A stretch of 64,000 nucleotides of DNA from Patiria pectinifera (taxonomy: Eukaryota > Echinodermata > Asteroidea > Valvatida > Asterinidae), in the NCBI GenBank assembly GCA_029964075.1, contig CM057150.1, forward strand, positions 6,109,126-6,173,125, given 5' to 3'. The translations under genes were made by a program, and so were the position numbers. Numbering within the stretch: the first letter of the stretch is position 1; each line of letters starts with the position of its first letter. The notes below the pieces were generated by a model. That model ran no database searches and was not told the DNA's origin. It saw nothing but the letters and a program-made list of their open reading frames with translations. Of the stretch, positions 55,612-64,000 are shown in pieces.

Positions 55612-58525
55612 GTAATCTTTAAACTTAATTTTCCATTCATTGTAAAGAAATGAGCAGTGAGGATTCAGGACGAACACTGGAATCTTCCGTTTCTGTAAAA
55701 ATCAAACGGTTGAGTACTATATGAACCTAGCAACCTGTTGTGTAAACTGTTGTTTACACAACTTGTGTAAAATATTACACAACTTGTTCATGTTTTTACA
55801 CAACTGGTCGCTAGATTCATATAGTACACAACCGAAATAACAGTGTATTTAAAATATAAACATTAACGTGTTCAACCTTCACCGTCAATGGTACTCTGCA
55901 CCCGTACCTGTGTAGGTGAATAATGGTGAAATGTCAGTGGTGACGATTAAGGACACTAGGGACCATTAGAAAAGCGTGCGGTATGGGCCTTATTCATGAG
56001 TCGGCCATACTGAATTGAAAGTTAGGTAAAATCTTAAGTGTAAGTGTATTCTGTAACTGAATGACATGATGTCAGTGGCGTAGCCACCGGGGGGCGTGGG
56101 GGGGGCGACCGCCCCCCATGAAACCTCGTCGCCCCCCAGTCGCCCCCCACTGAGATTTTGAGTTTTTTAAAAAAAAATATCATTGATCTACATGACGCCA
56201 TGGGCCCTATTATGTACTACAATGTATCTTTTGCTTCGAAAATATTGGTTAAAGTGGTCAGAAATTGCCTCAGATAGCACCACAGAGCATTTAGAATCCA
56301 AAATTTTTAGGGGCCGTTAAGCGGGCCCCGAACCCCACGCCTATAGTTCAGAATTCTGGTAGCTGATTCAATGACTCCAACCTCGAAAACAATGTTCACA
56401 ATATGCCTTTAGCTGAAAAACCCTCGAAAATTATGTTTAAATTATTGGTTAAAGTGGTAAGAAATTGCCTCAGATCACACCACAGAGCATCGAAAATCCA
56501 TTTTTTTTCCGGGGCCCTTAAGCGGGCCCCGAACCCCACGCCAATAGCTCAGAATACCGATAGCTGATTCAATGTCTCCAACCTCGAAAACGATGTTCAA
56601 ATAATTATCTTTTGCCAAGAAAATGTTAGTTAAAGCATGGAGGAAAGTCGTAAGAAATTGCTTCAAATCACACCACAGAACATCTAGAATCCATTTTTTC
56701 CCGGGGCCCTTCAGCGGGCCCCGAACCCCACGCCGTTAGGGCATCGCGCTTCGCGCTTGCATCAGTAATGATCAAGGTATTCCCCCCCCCCCCACACTTT
56801 TGAGAAGCGATTGACGCCCCTGCTTGACGCCCCCCCCCATGAAATGTTCCAGCCCCCCCGCACCCCCCCCCCCCACTGAAAAATTCATGGCTACGCCACT
56901 GCATGGTGTGCATTGTTTTGACCGGACATTTGGATTGTGGTGAGTCAACAATCAACAGCTGTTAATTTTGGTGATCCTTTGAGGATTATTCAATAACCTT
57001 TAATTTCTCACAATTTGTTTTCATTATATAGGTCTCCTTGCTAGGCCACTTGAGGTCATATTTGGAACGCGCACTGTAGTGACGGTCAGCGGTTTCGTCC
57101 TTGGGGTGTCAATTATCATTGCTTCCTTCACTACAAGTATTGTTGCATTGACAGTAACACTAGCGCTAGCAGCAGGTAAAGATGTCAAGCGTATTATTAT
57201 ACTGTTCCTACTTTTCATTAAAAATAAAAAGAGATCTGCATAATTGTATACGCTCAGAATGAAACTTTACGAATTAGGGTGAAAATCGCTGTAATTTTCG
57301 AGGGGAAAAATACATGTTCGGAAAACATTCGAATGTTCACTCTTCGATATGTGTTCTTCGTATGTTTGTTGATTAAAGTTTATTTTGTTGGTTTATGGAT
57401 TACATGTATCCACCATTATTCGTTTTATCACTGTTTCATGTTTGTGGTCATTGGAATTTGTATACAGGGCCGCCAATTGAAATATGTACATATTTTTTTA
57501 ATGAAAAATTAATGCAAATCAGGGTAACAGAAATGTAATAACTCTTAAGAGGGCAAACGTTATTTTACAAATTCAAGTAATCGTCAAAGAAGAAGTATTG
57601 ATTTGATTGTTTTGTTATCCAGTGCAATTTACTTACTACCTGCCTCAACGACATATCTTTACTTCAGGACCTAGTTTAAGTGTCGTCCACATTCTGACTA
57701 GGTCAGAAATCGGACGCCGTTTCACAACCAACTATGTCACTGCAGTTGGAATTGGGACTTCAGGGGCTGCTATTGGCATGGTCACCGCTGGGCCACTTAC
57801 TCAACTGTTGCTGGACACGTACGGCTGGAGAGGCGCCTTGCTCATTCTGGGAGGGTTGACCCTGCATCTTGGGGTGTGTGGCGCCCTCTTGCGGCCATCG
57901 TCAACGGAAACACAGACGAACGGCAACTACAGGTCAGTGAGCCCGGACGCTGATGGGGAAACACAGGCGAGTTCGTCAGACGTCCTTGGAACCGACAGTT
58001 CGAAGCAGACATCGCGGCTTTGCGCCTTCAAAGAAGCCCTCAGCGCCCAACTGAAACATTTCGGATTCTCGGTGTGTTTTCAAGTCTCATTTTGGATCAC
58101 AACAGTCGTATTCACATGCAGCCGCTTCGTGGCCGACCATTGGCTAATCTATTACGTTTCTCAGGCCGAAGCCAAAGGCTTCTCCCCGTACGAGGCTGTG
58201 ACTTTCACCACGGCCGCAGGGGTGGGTAATATCGTATTCAAGGCCGTGTTTGGTCCTGTCGTAGACCGGGGTTTGTTGAGGGTGCGACCGGCGATGGTGC
58301 TGATGATCACATTGTGCTCTTTGTCTCTACTGATAACTCCGTGGGTGAACTCCTACTGGCTCATGATGATGGATGCAGTTGTCTATTTTGGCGGGTGTGG
58401 AGTACTCGTCGCACTGAACGATCTGTACACCAGGGAGCTGCTTGGTACTGATCTATTGGCGTGTGCATTCGCTTGGATGGAGCTGGTGACCGCCATGTTG
58501 AGCTTCAGTCTTGGATTCCTTCCAG
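55413..58525 (+). CDS. SLC16-like MFS transporter, right-arm copy, exons 1-3 (3' end beyond window)
   Basis: Join of 55413-55611, 57032-57175 and 57668-58525, all in phase 1 with GT-AG junctions, giving 400 codons before a last exon that must lie past 64000. The frame is clean throughout, including the KGFSPYEAV...VGNIVFKAVFGPVVDRG stretch scrambled in the left copy. It has the family signature GLLARPLEVIFGTR and YGWRGALLILGG (166-177), and a hydrophilic central loop rich in S, T and E (about 192-242). The second half has FAWMELVTAMLSFSLGF. It is probably a plasma-membrane carrier of small organic acids; substrate unknown. Intron 1 carries a hAT-like MITE not found in the left copy. Confidence 0.85.
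56073..56901. mobile_element. 829-bp hAT-like MITE with internal triplicate, right arm only
   Basis: Ends CAGTGGCGTAGCC and GGCTACGCCACTG, flanked by CATGATGT (56065-56072) and CATGGTGT (56902-56909), an 8-bp duplication with one mismatch. A subunit of about 185 bases starting near TTGGTTAAAGTGGTCAGAAA occurs three times. Lies in transporter intron 1; the left intron has no such element. Confidence 0.85.
57032..57175 (+). CDS. SLC16-like gene, exon 2 (right arm)
   Basis: 144 bases, acceptor TTATATAG, donor GTAAAG, encoding GLLARPLEVIFGTRTVVT and on to TVTLALAA. Confidence 0.85.
57668..58525 (+). CDS. SLC16-like gene, exon 3 (right arm)
   Basis: 858 bases from GPSLSVVHILTRSEIGRRF to LSFSLGFLP; acceptor TTTACTTCAG, donor GTAAAAAT. 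The fullest reference for the other three copies in the window. Confidence 0.9.
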
Positions 58526-58557
58526 GTAAAAATGTGTCATCATGACAACTTGGTGCC

Positions 58558-59146
58558 TATAAGGGCCGGTACATGCTCAGCACAAAAGTGAACGCGAATT
58601 AGTGACGTTTCGGCAAGTCTAGGTTATTCGCAGAGCAAATTCGGAAAAACTTGAACACATTTCAACTCCGGTGAATTAGCCAATTGCGAATAACCTATAC
58701 CCTTTGAGAGTTAAATTTAAATAACATCTGGTACACTGACTTGCTCATAATTCCTGGCACGTTTAAACTTCGACTTCTCCAGACCAAAGACACTGTTGCT
58801 AATCACATGATTCAGGGCAAGCTCTTGCATAGGTACATAAGAGACTCTCAACATCATACATTGTTTACAATGGGTGAGAATTACACAAAGACACCAGACC
58901 ATTTCGGAGCTGGGGGTCGCTAGCGTAAGGCTATCCCCAAATCACGTGATATATAGCAACAGTCTCTTTGGTTTGGAGAATTCAAAGTTAAAATGTGCCG
59001 ATCATTCGAGCAAGTCAGAGCACCAGATATTACTCGAATTTAATTCGCAAAATGGCTTTTTGCGAACGTTCCGCGACGTCAAATTCGCTTCGCACTCACA
59101 TTGACATAACATTACTTGCTTGAACTTGAGCATGAACCGGCCTTAT
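58558..59146. mobile_element. 600-bp foldback, right-arm twin of 10906-11512
   Basis: Ends ATAAGGGCCGGTACATGCTC and GAGCATGAACCGGCCTTAT. Same position relative to exon 3 as on the left. Confidence 0.6.
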
Positions 59147-59380
59147 GGGGAGAGGGATATTGGAAGAGTGTCAGTCTTTGATCTCCATTCATCAAGTTCA
59201 ACCATTCCTATTGGTCGAGAGCCCGTCACGTGGCCGGTTTTAAACGGTTGATAAAGACATGGCTGGCAGGTCTTAAACACTTTTCCAGTGTCACATGAAA
59301 TTTTGACTCTCATGAAATCCGGTGCCGGCTCCGTTCTATTGCTTGAACCTTCACAATCCTCTCGTAAGCATGAGCATTCA

Positions 59381-59507
59381 GCCTTTGTACTGATGACGTC
59401 ACAGTTTGTTTACATGTGCACTTTCCTATGTAGCCAGTCACGTTCCACTGAGCACCATAGAAAAGCACCCACGTAAACAAAGTGTGACGTCATCAGTACA
59501 GAGGCTC
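59381..59507. mobile_element. CRE-bearing MITE, right-arm twin of 10547-10673
   Basis: Ends with TGTACTGATGACGTCACA and complement; both arms contain TGACGTCA. Confidence 0.75.
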
Positions 59508-59732
59508 ATACTACCAGTGAGTCAGTATGCCATATTACTGATCAAATTCGAGCGCGTCATTGGCCGATTCCGCTGCGCGTACGGGAAGTAAAAATGACAC
59601 ACGCCCAGGTTACGTCATCCTGGTGAGTATCCAGCTCGCTGCCGTGCGGTGTTTTTTTTTCTGGTAGCACCAAAACATTCCCTACGGAACCCGTCTCGTA
59701 GACATGTAGTCTATGGCATGTAATCTTTACGG

Positions 59733-62700
59733 TATGGGCGGCCATTAGGGCAAAAAAGACAATCACAAAATTAAAGTTTAGCAAAAATAAAATAAATAAA
59801 ATGCAAAAAAAAATAAACAATAACGTACAATTAACAATGAAAATGTAGGACAACAAAACAAAATTGAAACGTAAAAAAATTAAAAAAAAAATAAACATAA
59901 AAAATAAAACATTCGTGTTAAATGTACAATAAAACACAAATTAAACTAAACCCAAAATTACTGTAAGCCCCGCGACGAATGTATACCCCAAAATTACTGT
60001 AAGTCCCGCGTCGAATGTATGCCCCAAAATTACTGTAAGTCCAGGCAGCAATGAATGTAAACCCCAAAATTACTGTAAGCCCCGCGACGAATGTATACCC
60101 CAAAATTACTGTAAGTCCCGCGTCGAATGTATGCCCCAAAATTACTGTAAGTCCAGGCAGCAATGAATGTATACCCCAAAATTACTGTAAGGTCCGCGAC
60201 GAATGTATATATCCCAAAATTACTGTAAGTCCCGCGTCGAATGTATACCCCAATATTACTGTAAGCCCCGGCCGCGACGAATGTATACCCCAAAATTAGT
60301 GTATTAGTCCCGCGACGAATGTAAACCCCCAAATTACTGCAAGTCCCGCGACAAAATTGTAAACCCCAAAATTACTTAAAGCGGGGTACCAGTCTACATG
60401 GACTGGTATACAACATCCCATCACTGCAGCGTGGCCGCGCTACATAGACTGTACACGTGCAACTTTTGCGTTTATTTGGAGGGGGCGTAATCATACACGA
60501 AGCCACTATGTTACATGTCAAGTCGGATTGGAGGGGACATTTTTGGAGGGGGGGGGAGCCACCATGATCAATTAATATTGTCAGATTGGGCATTTTTTTC
60601 TTTTTTGAGAAGTGATTTATAGCTGAGAACATAGCAAGGATGGACCGATATGTGCAGGCTAAGTTCAGCTTCAGGGAATAATTTTCATTGTTGGAAAATT
60701 CCAAGAAAACTTTCCAATTTGCCGCCGTGAAGTAAAGTTGATTTAACGCGGAATAAAATTTGGTTTTGTTATCAGCATCAGCAGGAGCGGTCCTCTTTCT
60801 TTTTACTTTCTGGGAAAGGAGTCAAATGATCTGAGGACCGAAGGCTCTGCGAACTGATGAACATTTTTGACTTTATCTTGCGACCAGCATGGCTATAAGT
60901 CTTGTAAGTTGTAGGGGAAAATTCTGTTGATTTACACTGGTATGCCATCGGTACCAGTGTAGGTACATAATGCCTAGAGCGTATTTCAGAGACAAATTTT
61001 AAAAAACGCGAATGCAACAAAGAAGATTTAACCCTTCTTCCTCAGTCAAAAAGGCGAGATCTCGTGAACGTTAAGAGAAATTAACCGATAAAAAGATGCC
61101 ACTTGTCTATTTGTAATACCCACAAAAAAAGCATCCGGCAAACGGGCCCTTCTCGAAACAAACTGGCAGTGGCGGAAATCTGTTCTGGGGACTGGGGATG
61201 ACTAAACTAATAAAAAATTGCACGGCCCTGAAAATTCAAAGGGGGAGGGGGGGGGGGACTCTTGCTGGACACCACACACCATAGAGTTGAACAGAATGAT
61301 GTACATCATGTATACCTACGCCCCTTGACCTTACATCAAAAGGCGCATTTAAAGCTGTTGTACTTTTTCTTCCTTTTTCAGTACTCTATTGAATACATTT
61401 TGGTTGTAGGGAAGTTTAAAATATCTCAAAATCTGCCCTTTTTTGTCTTCTCACCACGTGGGCAAGGGGTGTGGGGATGTGATCCAATAGTCCATCCCCC
61501 TTGGTCAAAAATGGGGGGAGGGGTATATACCCCCATCCCTCCAAGGGCGGATTTTTTTTAGGGGGGGGGCAACGGAGGCCCGCCCCTCCCCCCCCCCCTA
61601 AAAATAGAACCCATTTTTTATGTGTCGTCGCAATAAAGGGCACTCTTGGTAGCTCATTAAACAACAGTATCCATACCAATGTAAATCAACAGAAATATTC
61701 TCTATCAAAAATGTTCGCAGAGCCTTCGGTCCTCTGATCATTTGACTCCTAGCCCAAAAAGTACAAAATAATGAGCAACAGTCCTGCTGATGATTATAAC
61801 AAAACCCAAAACCCAATTTTATTCCCCTTTAAATAATACTTCACGGCGGCAAATTGGCAAATTCAACAATAAAAATTATACCCTGAACTTAGCCTGCACA
61901 TATCGGTCCATCTTTGCTATGTTCTCAGCTATAAATCACTTCTCAAAAAAGAAAAAAATGCCCAATCTGACAAAATTAATTGATCACGGTGGCTGCCCCC
62001 CCCCCCAAAAAAATTTCCCTCCATCCGACTTGACCTGTAACATAGTGGCTTCGTGTATGATTACGCCCCCTCCAAATAAACGCAAAAGTTGCACGTGTAC
62101 AGTCTATGTAGCGCGGCCGCGCAGCAGTGATGGGTTGTTGTGTACCAGTCCATGTAGCTGGTACCCCGCTTTAAGTAATTTTGGGGTTTACAATTTTGTC
62201 GCGGGACTTGCAGTAATTTGGGGGTTTACATTCGTCGCGGGACTAATACAGTAATTTTGGGGTATACATTCGACGCGGGACTTACAGTAATTTTGGGGTA
62301 TACATTCATTGCTATGCTGCCTGGACTTACAGTAATTTGGGGGCATACATTCGACGCGGGACTTACAGTAATTTTGGGATATATACATTCGTCGCGGACC
62401 TTACAGTAATTTTGGGGTATACATTCGACGCGGGGCTTGCAGTAATTTTGGGGTATACATTCATTGCTGCCTGGACTTACAGTAATTTTGGGGCATACAT
62501 TCGACGCGGGACTTACAGTAATTTTGGGGTATACATTCGTCGCGGGGCTTACAGTAATTTTGGGGTATACATTCATTGCTGCCTGGACTTACAGTAATTT
62601 TGGGGCATACATTCGACGCGGGACTTACAGTAATTTTGGGGTATACATTCGTCGCGGGGCTTACAGTAATTTGGGGGTTTACATTCGTGGCGATACTTAC

Positions 62701-62967
62701 AGTAATTTTGGGGTTTACATTCTTCGCGGGGCTTACAGTAATGTTGGGTTTAGTTTAATTTGTGTTTTATTGTACATTTAACACGAATGTTTTATTTTTT
62801 ATGTTTGTTTTTTTTTTAATTTTTTTTACGTTTCAATTTTGTTTTGTTGTCCTACATTTTCATTGTTAATTGTACGTTATTGTTTATTTTTTTTTGCATT
62901 TTATTTATTTTATTTTTGCTAAACTTTAATTTTGTGATTGTCTTTTTTGCCCTAATGGCCGCCCATA
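59733..62967. mobile_element. 3.2-kb giant foldback element with tandem-repeat arms, right arm only
   Basis: Inverted arms of roughly 1.1-1.3 kb surround a loop of about 0.8 kb (60890-61690). The ends read TATGGGCGGCCATTAGGGC and complement, flanked by TTACGG at 59727-59732 and 62968-62973; the left arm has the single site at 10303-10308. Each arm runs: an AT-rich terminal 200 bases, about 12 (left) or 16 (right) tandem units of 35-40 bases containing CCCCAAAATTACTGTAAG, then about 350-500 bases of unique inverted sequence. Units come in three types (GACGAATG, GTCGAATG, GGCAGCAATGAATG), forming a higher-order triplet of about 112 bases. No transposase or other gene is recognised. Confidence 0.85.
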
Positions 62968-63133
62968 TTACGGAACCAGTCTGTTGTTGTAATCCATTTT
63001 ACTACTGCAGTAAAAACACATTAGAGTGTTGGCACCAGACTATTCCATGTACTGTGACGAAGAACTTCAATTGTGCTGAATAAAGACGCAATATCTACGG
63101 AAACCGATATTGACAAGGCAATGAGGCTACTAA

Positions 63134-63242
63134 GAATATTTGGAATTACTGGTCCCTCGGTTTAGGTCAGCTTGACTACCTCCCTTTGCTTCGCGTCGGG
63201 AGGTAGTCAAACTGACCTACACCGAGGGACCAGTAATTCCTA
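63134..63242. repeat. Near-perfect hairpin of about 105 bases
   Basis: GGAATTACTGGTCCCTCGGT continuing through CTTGACTACCTCCC is mirrored after a short loop (TTTGCTTCGCGTC). The left arm keeps only half of it (10084-10160). Confidence 0.7.
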
Positions 63243-63554
63243 CTTCTTCCCCTAATTACCATGCTGTATTTATACAGTCCTAAATTCACACTACACCGGT
63301 ACGCGTGCAGGTCTGCGCGGTATCGAGCAGTACGCGCGACGCGCGCCAATCTCCATATAACGAGTTATTTACCGGAGGGCTTTATCATTGTATAGCCAGA
63401 GGGATTCTTCGTTGAACGCAATCGTTGGAATTTATAAATTGTGATTTTTTTACTCTTGTACTTGTGGATCGGATTTTTATATTTTTTTTACCGGAAATGT
63501 ATTTATGAATGGGAATACCGAAAATGTATTTGAAATGGGAATAAATACGTGCTT

Positions 63555-63930
63555 GGTCGGTATTCAACATTCTGTTTAAGACCGGTTGGAGTCTGGATGC
63601 TGATAATTATCCTCAATTCGAGTACTTATCAGCATGCAGACTTCAACCAGTCTTAAAACAGAGTGTTTAATACCTCCCACTCACATAGGTATTCCCTTAT
63701 TGAAAACTTAAATGTGTAGTTTCGTCACCTAACGCACGCCAAGTGTGTCCGTCTAGTTTACATGGTATCAAGCTGTACATCTCTCACTTTATGCTCTCTT
63801 TCTCTCTCTAAAGCCCGGTTCATACTTCAGTGTGACGTCAACAATACATTCGAAGCGCGTCCACCATTGTTGACGACATGAATTTCGCTTCGCACATGCT
63901 TTCGCGTGAAGTATGAACCGGGCTCAACGT
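63555..63930. mobile_element. Two small foldbacks, right-arm twins of 9395-9520 and 9635-9770
   Basis: The 63555-63680 hairpin (AAACAGAGTGTT ends) and the 63811-63926 hairpin (GCCCGGTTCATACTTC ends) appear in mirror order to the left arm. Nothing else is recognised up to the window end. Confidence 0.6.
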
Positions 63931-64000
63931 CAAAACACGTAATTCACGTTGGAAATAAAATCAAGAACACGAAATAAATCAATTGCTTTGCTATTGCGGT

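Larger units (their letters stand above)
48219..64000. repeat. Right arm of the large inverted duplication (truncated by window end)
   Basis: Reverse-complement partner of 9324-21929. It is longer because of insertions absent from the left arm: 48825-49057, 49257-49537, 53019-53205, 53882-54694, 56073-56901 and 59733-62967. The final bases pair with 9324, so the true end lies beyond the window. Confidence 0.9.

Noticed and set aside
59950-62750. Repeats of 35-40 bases resembling a CRISPR array
   Set aside because: Units are contiguous with no unique spacers, occur in inverted blocks within a transposon-like element, and the DNA is eukaryotic.
59733-62967. Possible relation to Polinton-type elements because of the 6-bp duplication and long inverted ends
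   Set aside because: There are no genes of that class, the termini do not look like that family, and the length is far too small; the duplication length alone is not enough.

Overview
This is eukaryotic nuclear DNA: genes with GT-AG introns, long AT-rich noncoding stretches, tRNA-derived SINE-like copies, miniature inverted-repeat transposons (MITEs) and decayed retroelements. An SLC16-type transporter, an animal clan-2 cytochrome P450 and class A GPCRs together with DIRS-like and Penelope-like relics suggest a marine invertebrate deuterostome. An echinoderm is my best guess, a starfish possibly; the species cannot be fixed from the sequence alone.

Layout. (1) 1-8300 has no convincing gene and consists of foldback and repeat elements. 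(2) 8324-15729 (minus) is a four-exon SLC16-like transporter gene. It lies mostly in the left arm of a large inverted duplication (about 9324-21929). The right arm (48219-64000, running off the window) carries the same gene on the plus strand (exons 1-3 at 55413-58525). Between each full gene and the spacer lies a further broken fragment of transporter exon 3 (20994-21290 and 49081-49215). Each arm has insertions the other lacks, several with clean target-site duplications and a visible empty site in the partner arm. (3) The 26.3 kb spacer (21930-48218) contains a complete nine-exon P450 gene (31195-40600, plus). It is bracketed by two directly repeated 3.3-3.6 kb segments, each with a class A GPCR: one interrupted by a single in-frame stop (25895-26815), the other clearly a pseudogene (44955-45836).

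The most unusual structures are: a TA-flanked foldback (46308-46941) packed with about 25 palindromic units at 21-bp period; a 3.2 kb giant foldback (59733-62967) with tandem-repeat arms, a 6-bp target duplication and an intact empty site at 10303-10308; an array of nuclear-receptor-type palindromes in a repeat at 480-2060; and a MITE family carrying TGACGTCA sites.

The genes do not form a pathway that I can demonstrate. The window reads as a locus reshaped by nested duplication, in which the P450 is the only gene that appears fully intact from start to stop.
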